Positions 14,206 to 22,856 are shown, counted from the first letter of the stretch. The stretch: DNA of 41,018 bases from an uncultured Eubacteriales bacterium (GCA_900314485.1 OMVL01000008.1:1-41018); one strand, 5' to 3'. A program made the numbers and translations. The notes: a model not told the origin generated them from the letters alone.

Positions 14206-15603
14206 ATGGAAGCGATCACGATACGAGAGATTTTAGCGGCGGTGGGCGGAACGCTGCTCCGACCCTTTGACGAGGACCGGACCATCGACTGCGTGGATAC
14301 CGACAGCCGGACGATGCATGAGGGCTCCCTTTTCATCCCCCTCAGCGGCGAACGGTTTGACGGACACGTCTATATCGATCAGGCTCTGGAGGACGGGGCA
14401 TTGGGCTGTCTGACCCACAAGAGCGTGGAGACGCTGCGCCCTGATAAGTTCTATATTCAGGTAGAGGACACCATGACCGCCCTGGGCACTCTGGCCCGGT
14501 ACTATCGGAACAAGTTTGACTTGAAAGTGGTGGGCGTCACTGGCAGCGTGGGCAAGACCACCACAAAGGATATGGTGGCCTCTGTCCTCAGCCAGCGGTA
14601 TCGGGTGCTCAAGACGGAGGGGAACTACAACAACAACATCGGTGTGCCCAAGACCCTCTTCCGCCTGGACCATACCCACCAGATCGCCGTCATCGAGATG
14701 GGCATGAACCACATGGGGGAGATCGACTATCTCACCCGCATTGCTGAGCCGGACGTGGCTGTTATCACCAATGTTGGCGATGCTCATATTGAAAATCTGG
14801 GCAGCCGGGAGAACACCCTCCGGGCCAAGGCGGAGATCTTCAGCGGCGTCCGCCAGGGGGGCGTGGCAGTCCTCAACGGAGACGACCCGCTGATTGCCAA
14901 GCTGGACGGGGTGCTCATCCACCCCATCACCTGGTACGGTGAGAGCGAGCACTGCGCCTGGCGCTGCACCTCCATCAAAGAGGCGGAGCACGACACGATG
15001 CACCTGACTGCTGAGACTCCGTTGGGCCATCTGGAGACCACCATCCACTGCCTGGGCCGGCACATGCTCTATCCTGCCCTCACCGCTGCCGCTGTGGGAG
15101 GCCGGTTCGGCCTGACCCTGGAGGAGATCAGCAGGGGCATTGAATCCTTTGTGCCCACCAAGATGCGGATGGACATTGTCCGGTGCAAAAACGGCGTCAC
15201 CATTTTAAATGACACCTACAACGCCAACCCCCAGTCCATGCGGGCTGCGGTGGACGTCCTTGCCAACTACTCCGGCTCCTACCGTGTGGCAGTGCTGGGC
15301 GATATGCTGGAGCTGGGCGATCTGGGTCCCATGCTCCACGAGAGCGTGGGCAAGGCTGTGGGCGGCACGCCCGGCATTGACTGCCTGGTCACCGTGGGTC
15401 AGCTGGGCGAGTATATTGCCAAGGGCGCTAAAAGCGCCGGAATGACCGAGGTCTACGACCGACCCAACAAGGAGGAGGCCAAGGTGGTGTTGGCGCAGGT
15501 GATGCAGCCCTCCGCCGTCTTCCTCTGCAAGGCCAGCCGGGGCATGAAGTTTGAGGAGCTGACCGAGTATCTCAAGCGGCTGGTGGAGAGTACGGCGGAA
15601 TAA
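14206..15603 (+). CDS. murF: UDP-N-acetylmuramoyl-tripeptide--D-alanyl-D-alanine ligase
   Basis: The 465-residue Mur ligase adds the D-Ala-D-Ala dipeptide made by Ddl to the UDP-MurNAc-tripeptide in the cytoplasm. The N-terminal domain has DTDSRTMHEGSLFIPL near residue 31. The ATP-binding loop VTGSVGKTTTKDM is at 111-123. MurF-type EGNYNNNIGVPKTLF is near 142, EMGMNHMGEIDYLTRIAEPD near 164, and the C-terminal domain opens with MRMDIV and LNDTYNANPQSMRAA. Length is normal for the family. It is translated right after ddl and precedes a palindrome cluster that may end the ddl-murF transcript. Confidence 0.95.
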   Translation: MEAITIREILAAVGGTLLRPFDEDRTIDCVDTDSRTMHEGSLFIPLSGERFDGHVYIDQALEDGALGCLTHKSVETLRPDKFYIQVEDTMTALGTLARYYRNKFDLKVVGVTGSVGKTTTKDMVASVLSQRYRVLKTEGNYNNNIGVPKTLFRLDHTHQIAVIEMGMNHMGEIDYLTRIAEPDVAVITNVGDAHIENLGSRENTLRAKAEIFSGVRQGGVAVLNGDDPLIAKLDGVLIHPITWYGESEHCAWRCTSIKEAEHDTMHLTAETPLGHLETTIHCLGRHMLYPALTAAAVGGRFGLTLEEISRGIESFVPTKMRMDIVRCKNGVTILNDTYNANPQSMRAAVDVLANYSGSYRVAVLGDMLELGDLGPMLHESVGKAVGGTPGIDCLVTVGQLGEYIAKGAKSAGMTEVYDRPNKEEAKVVLAQVMQPSAVFLCKASRGMKFEELTEYLKRLVESTAE

Positions 15604-15619
15604 ATCAGAATTGCCCAAA

Positions 15620-15694
15620 CGGGACGTCCGGAGGCCGTCCCCTACGCACAAATTACAGGATAATTCGTACGGGGCGGCGTCCACAACGCCCCGT
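15620..15694. repeat. pair of REP-like palindromes between murF and the ABC-F gene
   Basis: The first palindrome is GGGACG...CGTCCC (15621-15641) followed by CTACG, and the second is ACGGGGCG...CGCCCCGT (15669-15694). Both resemble the GTAGGGGCG palindrome at 10357-10384, and they occupy almost all of the 106-bp gap. They look like members of a dispersed intergenic family. No T-run follows, so they are poor candidates for terminators. Confidence 0.6.
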
Positions 15695-15709
15695 CCATAG
15701 AGAACAGCC

Positions 15710-17593
15710 ATGATCGACATTACCATTCAAAACCTCATAAAATCCTTTGAAGTGGGAGATAACCTGCTGGATGGCCTGACCTTCCAAATTGACTCCGGCG
15801 AGCGGGTGGGCATCCTGGGCAAAAACGGCTGCGGCAAGACCACCCTGTTCAAGATCCTCACCGGGGAATACGACTACGACGAGGGGCAGCTGTCCATTGC
15901 GCCGGGAAAGAAGCTGGGTCTCATCTCCCAGATCCCCGTCTACCCGGAGGGCTACACGGTGGAGGATGTGTTGGACACCGCCTTTACCCGGCTGCACAAA
16001 ATGGAGCGGGAATTAGAGGATCTGACTGCCAGAATGGGCGCAGGGGAGACGGATAAGGCCACCCTCACCCGCTACGACGATCTGTCTCAGCGCTTTGAGA
16101 CTGAGGGCGGCTACGATACCACCGTCCGTCTGGGCAAGGTCTGCAACGGCCTGGAAATCCCGCCTGCAATGCGCCAGCAGCTCTTCGATCAGCTCTCCGG
16201 CGGCGAGAAGACCAGGGTCAACCTGGCCCGGCTCATTTTGGAGGACACGGACATCCTGCTGCTGGATGAGCCCACCAACCATCTGGACCTCCGCGCCACA
16301 GAGTGGCTGGAGGAGTATCTGGATTCCTTTCAGGGCACCGTCCTTGCCATCTCCCACGACCGTTACTTTTTGGACCGTGTGGTGAAGCGCATCATTGAGA
16401 TCGACCGGGGCAGGGCGGTGTTCTACTCCGGCAATTACTCCTTCTACGCTGTGGAAAAAGAGCGGCGCTATGAGGAGCAGCTGCGCCAGTACGAAAAGGA
16501 GCAGGCCAAGATCGCCCAGCTCTCCGCCACTGCCACGCTCATGCACCAGCGGGGCACGGAGAAGATGCACAAGACTGCCTTCGCCATTGAAAAGCGGATC
16601 GAGCGGCTGCGCACTACCGACCGCCCTACGGGCGCCGAGCGGGTGATGACGGTGGGCTTTGGAGAGCGGGACTTTAACGGCGACGAGCTGTTTTCCGTCT
16701 CCAACCTCTCCAAATCCTTTGGAGACCGGACCTTGTTTGACCGCATTGACTTGGAGGTCTTAGGCGGAGAGCGCATTGCCATCCTGGGTGACAACGGCAC
16801 CGGCAAGACCACCTTCCTGAAGATCCTGCTGGAACAGGAAAATCCGGACACCGGCAAGATCCGCTTTGGCCCTATGGTCAAGACGGGTTACCTGCCCCAG
16901 ATCGTCCAGTTTGACCACCCGGAGCGGAGCCTGTTTGAGACTCTTTTATGGGAGGATAACTGCTCTGCCCAGGAGGCAAGAGACCGTCTGGGCGCCTTCC
17001 GATTCCGGGGGGAGGATGTGTTCAAAGAGGTATCCACCCTCTCCGGCGGTGAGCGCTCAAGGCTCAAGCTGTGCCAGCTGATGGCGAAGAACATCAATCT
17101 CCTCATTCTGGACGAGCCTACCAATCATCTGGACATCGCCTCCCGTGAGTGGATCGAGACTGCGGTGGAGGAGTTCGAAGGGGCCCTGCTCTTCGTCTCT
17201 CACGACCGATACTTCATCAGCCGCTTTGCAAACCGCATCTGGTTTTTGGAGGACGGGAAGATCACTGACTTCAAGGGGGGCTATGAGGACTGGCTCCGCT
17301 GGAAGGAGCGTCAGGCGGAACTGCGTAATGTCCCCCGATTCCAGCCGGAGAAAAAGCCGAAGCGGCAGAAACCGACCTCAGGCACCAAGCAACTGGAAAA
17401 GGAGCTGCGGGCGGTAGAGCGTCAGATCCAACGACTGGAAGAAGAGTCACAGCGATTGGAAACGGAGATGGCGGCCAACGCCACGGACTATGTGAAATTA
17501 CAGGAACTGACGGAACAGCAGACCGCCACAGAGACCGAGCTGGGGGAGGCGTATGAAAAATGGGAAAGCCTATCCGAACAGCTGGGCGGCTGA
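15710..17593 (+). CDS. ABC-F family ATPase (Uup/YfmR-like)
   Basis: The 627-residue soluble protein has two ABC cassettes and no membrane segments, the ABC-F arrangement. Cassette 1 has Walker A GKNGCGKT at residues 37-44, signature LSGGEKTR near 163 and Walker B ILLLDEPTNHLDL. Cassette 2 has GDNGTGKTT near 362, LSGGERSR near 445 and LLILDEPTNHLDI. An interdomain linker rich in charged residues (about 240-310) would reach the ribosomal P-site region, and the C-terminal 90 or so residues form a basic stretch plus coiled coil, as in Uup/YfmR. Such proteins resolve stalled ribosomes or protect them from antibiotics; no resistance role can be inferred here. The ATG at 15710 lacks a clear Shine-Dalgarno. 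The 3' end overlaps the YdcF-like gene by 34 nt. Confidence 0.9.
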   Translation: MIDITIQNLIKSFEVGDNLLDGLTFQIDSGERVGILGKNGCGKTTLFKILTGEYDYDEGQLSIAPGKKLGLISQIPVYPEGYTVEDVLDTAFTRLHKMERELEDLTARMGAGETDKATLTRYDDLSQRFETEGGYDTTVRLGKVCNGLEIPPAMRQQLFDQLSGGEKTRVNLARLILEDTDILLLDEPTNHLDLRATEWLEEYLDSFQGTVLAISHDRYFLDRVVKRIIEIDRGRAVFYSGNYSFYAVEKERRYEEQLRQYEKEQAKIAQLSATATLMHQRGTEKMHKTAFAIEKRIERLRTTDRPTGAERVMTVGFGERDFNGDELFSVSNLSKSFGDRTLFDRIDLEVLGGERIAILGDNGTGKTTFLKILLEQENPDTGKIRFGPMVKTGYLPQIVQFDHPERSLFETLLWEDNCSAQEARDRLGAFRFRGEDVFKEVSTLSGGERSRLKLCQLMAKNINLLILDEPTNHLDIASREWIETAVEEFEGALLFVSHDRYFISRFANRIWFLEDGKITDFKGGYEDWLRWKERQAELRNVPRFQPEKKPKRQKPTSGTKQLEKELRAVERQIQRLEEESQRLETEMAANATDYVKLQELTEQQTATETELGEAYEKWESLSEQLGG

Positions 17594-18180
17594 TCCGGCT
17601 GCTTCTGGCCCTCTTCATCGTGGGCATCCTCTGCTTCGGCATACAGGAGACCATTATCCTTGCGGGAGGACGGAGCGAACTCAGGACCCAGCCGGACGCC
17701 GTCATTATCCTGGGCTGTAAGATCTGGGGAGAGGACCCGTCTCCCGCCCTCCAAAACCGGCTGGACGCAGCGCTGGACTATCTGGAGGAACTGGAAGGGG
17801 AGGGCTGTACTCCCGTCATCGTCGTCAGCGGCGGACAGGGGGCGGACGAGCCCATCAGCGAGGCAGCCTGCATGGCGCAATATTTGAAAGAGAACGGCGT
17901 TTCGGCCGAGCGAATCCGAGTTGAGACAGAATCCACCAATACGGCGGAAAATCTGAGCAACTCCATGGCGCTGCTCCGGGCGGAGGGCTGGTCCGGTCGC
18001 TCTGTCACCATTGTCTCCAATGACTTTCACCTGACAAGGGTGCGGATGCTGGCCGGACGGATCATGCCGGAAATCACCTGTTCCACCCTGAGTGCTCCCA
18101 TGCCCACCCTTACTTCCGCCCTCTATTCAAATGTGCGGGAGGCATTTGCCCTCATCAAATCCTTTTTATGGGACCGATAA
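17560..18180 (+). CDS. YdcF family protein (DUF218), membrane-anchored
   Basis: The 206-residue protein has one N-terminal membrane segment (about 10-32, RLIRLLLALFIVGILCFG) and then a DUF218 domain facing outward. Family patterns are AVIILGCKIWGEDPSPAL near residue 47, VIVVSGGQGADEPISEA near 86, the conserved EAACMAQYL, ESTNTAENLSNS near 127, and VTIVSNDFHLTR near 150. Related proteins such as SanA and ElyC affect envelope integrity, but the activity is not defined. The ATG at 17560 lies inside the ABC-F gene with GGGGGAGG 11 nt upstream, implying translational coupling. prfA begins 6 nt after its stop. Confidence 0.85.
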   Translation: MGKPIRTAGRLIRLLLALFIVGILCFGIQETIILAGGRSELRTQPDAVIILGCKIWGEDPSPALQNRLDAALDYLEELEGEGCTPVIVVSGGQGADEPISEAACMAQYLKENGVSAERIRVETESTNTAENLSNSMALLRAEGWSGRSVTIVSNDFHLTRVRMLAGRIMPEITCSTLSAPMPTLTSALYSNVREAFALIKSFLWDR

Positions 18181-18186
18181 AGTGTT

Positions 18187-19257
18187 ATGTTGGATAAACT
18201 GAGACAATTAGATCAGCGTTACAGCGCCATGCAGGCAAAGCTGTCCGCCCCGGAGACCTATGAGGACCCTGCCCTGGTCTCCCGGCTCAACCGGGAGCTG
18301 GCGGAGCTGGAAGAGGTGGTTCACACCTACCGGGCCTGGCAGCGGGCCAGTGAAGACGTGGAGGCGGCGAAGGCCATGCTCTCAGAGCCGGACCCGGAGC
18401 TGCGGGAGCTGGCGAAAGAGGAACTGCAATCGGGAAAGGAGACCCTTGCCCGGCTGGAGCAGGAGCTGAAAATTCTGCTGCTCCCCAAAGACCCCAAGGA
18501 CGACCGGCCGGTGATCGTAGAGATCCGGGCCGGCGTGGGCGGGGAAGAGGCGGCGCTTTTTGCCCACTCTCTCTACCGCATGTATACCATGTACTCAGAC
18601 CGCCGACGCTGGCAGACACAAATCGCCAGTGTCAGCGAGACGGAGCTGGGGGGCGTGAAGGAGCTGATTTTCACCATTGAAAGCCCCGGCGCCTACTCCC
18701 GGATGAAGTTTGAGAGCGGTGTCCACCGGGTCCAGCGGGTGCCGGAGACGGAATCCGGCGGCCGGGTCCATACTTCTACCGCCACCGTGGCTGTCCTGCC
18801 ACAGGTGGACGAGGTGGAGTTTGAACTGGACCGCAAGGATTTGAGAATCGACACCTTCCGCTCCTCCGGCGCCGGCGGTCAGCATATCAATAAGACCTCC
18901 TCCGCCATTCGTGTGACCCACATCCCCACCGGCATGGTGGTGGAGTGCCAGGATCAGCGCAGCCAGCTTCAGAACAAGGAGAAGGCCCTCCAAATCCTCC
19001 GCTCCCGGCTCTGGCAGCAGAAGGCGCAGGAGCAGGCGGACTCCGTCTCCGAGAACCGCCGCAGCCAGGTGGGCACCGGCATGCGCAACGAGCGCATCCG
19101 CACCTATAACTTCCCCCAGGGCCGGGTGACAGATCACCGCATCGGCCTGACCCTCTACCGGATCGACAGCGTTATGGACGGCGATCTGGACGAGATCATC
19201 GACGCCCTTGCCGCCGCAAAGCAGGCGGAGGAGCTGGCGAGGGTGGGGGAGGGGTGA
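18187..19257 (+). CDS. prfA: peptide chain release factor 1
   Basis: The 356-residue protein recognises UAA and UAG and triggers peptide release. The GGQ motif is at 230-232 in SSGAGGQHINKTSSA. The stop-codon reading tripeptide is PET at 186-188 in RVPETES, the PxT form specific to RF1 rather than the SPF form of RF2. The N-terminal helical domain (1-110) is typical. The Shine-Dalgarno is poor, and the gene starts 6 nt after the YdcF-like gene, so coupling is likely. In many Firmicutes prfA is followed by prmC, which methylates the GGQ glutamine; here a repeat plus DUF559 unit follows instead and no prmC is present in the window. Confidence 0.95.
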   Translation: MLDKLRQLDQRYSAMQAKLSAPETYEDPALVSRLNRELAELEEVVHTYRAWQRASEDVEAAKAMLSEPDPELRELAKEELQSGKETLARLEQELKILLLPKDPKDDRPVIVEIRAGVGGEEAALFAHSLYRMYTMYSDRRRWQTQIASVSETELGGVKELIFTIESPGAYSRMKFESGVHRVQRVPETESGGRVHTSTATVAVLPQVDEVEFELDRKDLRIDTFRSSGAGGQHINKTSSAIRVTHIPTGMVVECQDQRSQLQNKEKALQILRSRLWQQKAQEQADSVSENRRSQVGTGMRNERIRTYNFPQGRVTDHRIGLTLYRIDSVMDGDLDEIIDALAAAKQAEELARVGEG

Positions 19258-19258
19258 A

Positions 19259-19363
19259 CTCCCTCCGCCCCTTCGGGGCACCTCCCTCAGAGAGGGAGGC
19301 AGTCGGACGCACACACAAAGGCTCCCTCTTAGAGGGAGCTGTCAGCGAAGCTGACTGAGGGAG
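19259..19363. repeat. inverted pair of double-hairpin palindromic repeats (MITE/REP-like)
   Basis: Two related units of about 42-44 bp lie head to head. The left unit (19259-19300) runs CTCCCTC, a CCCC-TTC-GGGG hairpin, then CCTCCCTC-AGA-GAGGGAGG. The right unit (19320-19363) is its inverted counterpart: GCTCCCTC-TTA-GAGGGAGC, then a GTCAGC-GAA-GCTGAC hairpin, then GAGGGAG. Only 19 nt separate them. They begin 1 nt after the prfA stop and end 21 nt before the DUF559 gene. I recall near-identical CTCCCTC palindromes as frequent in gut Clostridia genomes. They look like a mobile or formerly mobile repeat rather than a simple terminator. Confidence 0.8.
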
Positions 19364-19384
19364 AAAAGAGATGAGGGATGGCAT

Positions 19385-19750
19385 ATGTCTCTCCCATATA
19401 ACAGCAATCTGATTCCGACCGCAAAAGCGCTTCGCAGAAATGCAACCAAACAGGAGCGACATTTGTGGTATGATTTTCTGAGAAACTATCCGGTTCGCTT
19501 TCAAAGGCAGAAGACAATTGATCGGTTTATAGCAGATTTTTTCTGTGCTGCCGCCAAGCTGGTTGTTGAGGTGGACGGATCTCAGCACTATACAGAGCGG
19601 GGAATGACCGGCGATAGAGAGCGAAGTGACATTCTCGCCCAATATGGTGTGGAAGTTCTTCGGTTTTCAAACGCTGAGATAGATCAATGCTTTGAAGGTG
19701 TTTGCCAGCAAATTGATTTTACGGTAAGAAAACGTATTTCTGAGATGTAA
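19385..19750 (+). CDS. DUF559 endonuclease-like protein (Vsr-like fold)
   Basis: The 121-residue protein matches small DUF559 proteins, related to very-short-patch-repair and restriction-type nucleases. The N-terminus has NLIPTAKALRRNATKQERHL, the core RFQRQKTIDRFIADFFC then VVEVDGSQHY, supplying the Asp and Glu-x-Asp of a PD-(D/E)xK-like site, and the C-terminus VLRFSNAEIDQ. Its DNA is visibly poorer in GC than its neighbours, a sign of transfer. It has little ribosome binding sequence (AGAGATGAGGGATGG) and follows an inverted palindrome pair, an association I recall from other gut Clostridia. Function is unproven: it could be a selfish, homing-like nuclease, a repeat-mobilising enzyme or a repair nuclease. 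Confidence 0.85.
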   Translation: MSLPYNSNLIPTAKALRRNATKQERHLWYDFLRNYPVRFQRQKTIDRFIADFFCAAAKLVVEVDGSQHYTERGMTGDRERSDILAQYGVEVLRFSNAEIDQCFEGVCQQIDFTVRKRISEM

Positions 19751-19766
19751 AGGTGAAGTGCATTCC

Positions 19767-20807
19767 ATGCAAACCAAACTTTTCCACATCCCCATTCCTG
19801 TGGGGCATGAGAACGAAATACAGGAGGCTGCCGCCCTCATCCGCTCCGGCCAGCTGGTGGGCATCCCCACTGAGACCGTCTACGGACTGGGGGCAGACGC
19901 CCTGAATCCCGATGCGGTGGCTGCCATTTATGAGGCCAAGGGCCGCCCGTCGGACAACCCCCTCATCATCCACGTGCCCAAGGACAAGAGCTGGCTGGAC
20001 CGGTACTGTGTCAATGTGCCGCCCCTTGCCTATGAACTGGCGGACACCTTCTGGCCCGGGCCGCTGACCATGATCTTGGAGCGGAACACCATTGTCCCCG
20101 ACCGGACCACCGGAGGACTGGACACCGTGGGCATCCGCTGCCCCGATCATCCTGTGACGTTGGCCATCATTCAGGCGGCGGATCGGCCCATCGCCGCCCC
20201 CTCCGCCAACACCTCCGGCAGACCAAGCTGCACTTCGGCGGCAGAGGTCATGGAGGACGTAGGCGGCAAAATTGCGGGCATTGTGGACGGAGGAGCCTGC
20301 TCCGTGGGGGTGGAGTCCACTATATTGGACCTGACCGTCACGCCGCCCAGATTACTCCGCCCCGGCGGCATGCCGCTGGAGGCGCTGGAGGCTGTCTGCG
20401 GTGAGATTGAACTGGACGAGGCTATCCTCCGCCAGATGAAGGAGGGAGAACGGCCCAGAGCGCCGGGCATGAAATACCGGCACTACGCCCCTAAGGCCCC
20501 CGTCACCGTCTTTACGGGAGCGCCCTTCAAAACGGCGGCGGCCATTGCCCAGCTGGCAGGGGAGGGAAGCGGCGTCATCTGCTTTGAAGAGTTCCAAGAT
20601 GCGTTTCCCGGTGCGGTTGTCGTCTCCCTCGGCTCTGTGCAGGACAAGCAGGAGCAGGCCCGGCGGGTGTTCTCCGCCCTCCGGTCCTTTGACGGGACAG
20701 AGGTCGCCGCAATTTTTGCCCAGTGTCCGGACCCGGCGGGACTGGGACTTGCCGTGGGCAACCGGCTGAAAAAGGCGGCGGGATTTCAGGTCGTGGAGGT
20801 AGAGTGA
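19767..20807 (+). CDS. ywlC: L-threonylcarbamoyladenylate synthase (Sua5/YwlC type)
   Basis: The enzyme makes threonylcarbamoyl-AMP from threonine, bicarbonate and ATP, the first step of the t6A modification of ANN-decoding tRNAs. The YrdC-like domain (about 10-200) has GQLVGIPTETVYGLGADALN, KGRPSDNPLIIHV, TFWPGPLTMIL, GIRCPDHP and APSANTSGRPS. A linker with SPGMKYRHYAP-type sequence (APGMKYRHYAPKAPV) leads to the C-terminal Sua5 domain, so this is the long two-domain form. I prefer the ATG at 19767 (346 residues) because AAGGTG is suitably spaced; the in-frame GTG at 19758 is only 2 nt from it. coaE follows by 1 nt, so the genes are translationally linked. Confidence 0.93.
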   Translation: MQTKLFHIPIPVGHENEIQEAAALIRSGQLVGIPTETVYGLGADALNPDAVAAIYEAKGRPSDNPLIIHVPKDKSWLDRYCVNVPPLAYELADTFWPGPLTMILERNTIVPDRTTGGLDTVGIRCPDHPVTLAIIQAADRPIAAPSANTSGRPSCTSAAEVMEDVGGKIAGIVDGGACSVGVESTILDLTVTPPRLLRPGGMPLEALEAVCGEIELDEAILRQMKEGERPRAPGMKYRHYAPKAPVTVFTGAPFKTAAAIAQLAGEGSGVICFEEFQDAFPGAVVVSLGSVQDKQEQARRVFSALRSFDGTEVAAIFAQCPDPAGLGLAVGNRLKKAAGFQVVEVE

Positions 20808-20808
20808 G

Positions 20809-21414
20809 ATGACAGTCATCGGCATCACCGGCCCCACCGGGGCGGGCAAGACCACGGCGCTGCGGACACTGGAATCTCTGGGCGTCCGGGTACTGGACTG
20901 TGACGCCGTTTACCACGCCCTGCTGAGAGAGTGCCGGCCCATGCGCCGGGAACTGACGGACCGGTTTGGGGCTGTATTCAACGGCCCGGACTTGAACCGG
21001 CAGAAGCTGGGCAGGCTGGTATGGGGAGATCCTCAGGCGCTCAGCGACCTGAACGCCATCACCCACAAATATGTGATGGCGGAGCTGATGCGGCAGATTG
21101 AGGACGCAAAGGGTCAAAATCTCCCCGGCGTCGCCATTGACGCCATCGCCCTCATTGAGTCCGGAGCGGGAGACCTCTGCGATACCACAGTGGCAGTCAC
21201 CGCCCCCAAAGAGGTGCGCATTTCCCGCATTATGGCGAGAGAGAACATTGACCGGGACTACGCCGCCGCCCGTGTGGCGGCTCAGAAGGACGGCGAGTGG
21301 TTTGAAGAGCACTGTGACCACACACTCTCCAATGACAGCACGGAATCGGCCTTTCGGGCGACGTGTCTGACTTTTTTCCAGACACTGCTTTATCATAAAT
21401 CAAATTTATCATAG
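20809..21414 (+). CDS. coaE: dephospho-CoA kinase
   Basis: The 201-residue P-loop kinase phosphorylates dephospho-CoA, the last step of coenzyme A synthesis. Walker A is GITGPTGAGKTT near residue 5. LDCDAVYHALL near 30 is the usual CoaE substrate Asp region, followed by RQKLGRLVWGDPQALSDLNAITH near 64. The lid region has RIMARENIDRDYAAARVAAQ, and the C-terminus has HTLSNDSTESAF, close to the family ISNDGT pattern. Length is normal. The start ATG lies 1 nt past the ywlC stop. Downstream, 12 nt separate it from the M18 peptidase, which has its own strong AGGAGG site. Confidence 0.92.
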   Translation: MTVIGITGPTGAGKTTALRTLESLGVRVLDCDAVYHALLRECRPMRRELTDRFGAVFNGPDLNRQKLGRLVWGDPQALSDLNAITHKYVMAELMRQIEDAKGQNLPGVAIDAIALIESGAGDLCDTTVAVTAPKEVRISRIMARENIDRDYAAARVAAQKDGEWFEEHCDHTLSNDSTESAFRATCLTFFQTLLYHKSNLS

Positions 21415-21426
21415 GAGGAACGGAAC

Positions 21427-22818
21427 ATGTCTGAATCCAAGAAACTGAGAGAATCCCTCATGTTGGATCGGAAGGATGGCTATGAGAAGCTGAGCGGGGC
21501 GGAGCTGGCCGAGCTGGAGGCTTACTGCGAGCGCTATAAGGCATTCCTGAACACCAGCCGCACCGAGCGGGAGTGCGTGGAGCAGGCGATCGCCATGGCC
21601 GAGCGCAAGGGCTTTCACGAATATGTCCCCGGTGAGAGACTGACAAGCGGCGACAAGGTCTACTATAACAACCGGGGCAAGGCCATTATGCTGGCCGTCA
21701 TCGGCGAGGAAAAACTGGATAAGGGTATTGTCATCGGCGCTGCCCATATCGACTCCCCCCGCCTGGATCTGAAACCCTATCCCGTGGTGGAAAATACCGG
21801 TCTCTGCACCCTCAAGACCCACTATTACGGCGGCATCCGCAAGTACCAGTGGGTAGCCATTCCTCTGGAACTGGCGGGCGTGGTGGTCAAGAAGGACGGC
21901 ACTGCGGTGAAGGTCTCCGTGGGCCGCGACCCCGGCGATCCTGTCCTCACCATTCCCGACCTTCTGCCCCATCTGGGCGACAAGCAGTCCCACAAGCCCC
22001 TGTTTCAGGGCATCGAGGGCGAGCAGCTCAACCTGCTGGCCGGCTCCAAGCCCTATCCGGACGACGACGGCAGCGACCGTGTGAAGCTGGCGGTGCTGAG
22101 CATCCTCAACGACAAGTACGGCATCACCGAGGCAGACCTCATCTCCGCTGAGCTTTGCGCCGTTCCCGCCTTTGATGCCAAGGACGTGGGTCTGGACCGC
22201 TCTATGATCGGCGCCTACGGCCAGGACGACCGTGTCTGCGCCTACGCCAGCCTGGAGGCTCTCCTGGAGGTGCAGCCCAAGCGCACCGCCATCTGCATGC
22301 TGGCGGACAAGGAGGAGATCGGCTCTATGGGCGTCAGCGGCATGCAGTCCCATGCCTTTGACACCTTTGTCCAGCAGCTGTGTGACAGCCAGGGCGTCTC
22401 TCTCAAGGATTGCTTTGCCCATTCCTTCTGCCTCTCCGCTGATGTGACGGCGGCCTACGACCCCAACTTTGCCGAGGTCTTTGACAAGAACAACTCCGCC
22501 TTTATCAACCAGGGCGTGGGCCTGTGCAAGTACACCGGCTCCCGGGGCAAGAGCGGCTCCTCCGACGCCGCTGCCGAACTGGTGGCCAAGGTCCGCCGGA
22601 CGTTGGACGACGCCGGCGTCATCTGGCAGATGGCGGAACTGGGTAAGGTAGACGAGGGCGGCGGCGGCACGGTTGCTCTTCTGATGGCAAACCGCAACAT
22701 CGACACTCTGGACGCCGGGACGCCTGTCCTCGCCATGCACGCCCCCTTTGAGGTAACCTCCAAGCTGGACTGCTACATGACCTATCGGGCCATGAAGGCG
22801 GTATTTGAGGAGAAGTGA
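21427..22818 (+). CDS. M18 family zinc aminopeptidase
   Basis: The 463-residue protein is a cytosolic M18 metallo-aminopeptidase that removes N-terminal residues, often acidic ones. The dinuclear zinc ligands can be read in order: His in IGAAHIDSPRLDL, the bridging Asp in GAYGQDDRVCA, the catalytic Glu pair in ADKEEIGSMGV, Asp in LSADVTAAYDPN, and His in LAMHAPFEVTSKLD. Length and order fit the aspartyl aminopeptidase group. AGGAGG lies 8 nt before the ATG at 21427. It follows coaE closely and uppP starts 38 nt later, so it may belong to a long mixed operon. Confidence 0.9.
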   Translation: MSESKKLRESLMLDRKDGYEKLSGAELAELEAYCERYKAFLNTSRTERECVEQAIAMAERKGFHEYVPGERLTSGDKVYYNNRGKAIMLAVIGEEKLDKGIVIGAAHIDSPRLDLKPYPVVENTGLCTLKTHYYGGIRKYQWVAIPLELAGVVVKKDGTAVKVSVGRDPGDPVLTIPDLLPHLGDKQSHKPLFQGIEGEQLNLLAGSKPYPDDDGSDRVKLAVLSILNDKYGITEADLISAELCAVPAFDAKDVGLDRSMIGAYGQDDRVCAYASLEALLEVQPKRTAICMLADKEEIGSMGVSGMQSHAFDTFVQQLCDSQGVSLKDCFAHSFCLSADVTAAYDPNFAEVFDKNNSAFINQGVGLCKYTGSRGKSGSSDAAAELVAKVRRTLDDAGVIWQMAELGKVDEGGGGTVALLMANRNIDTLDAGTPVLAMHAPFEVTSKLDCYMTYRAMKAVFEEK

Positions 22819-22856
22819 ATCATAAAATATCCCGAGTATGAAAAGGAGGAGCCTGT

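Noticed and set aside
19259-19363. CRISPR-like repeat pair
   Set aside because: There are only two units, in opposite orientation, each made of nested hairpins, with no equal spacers and no cas genes.
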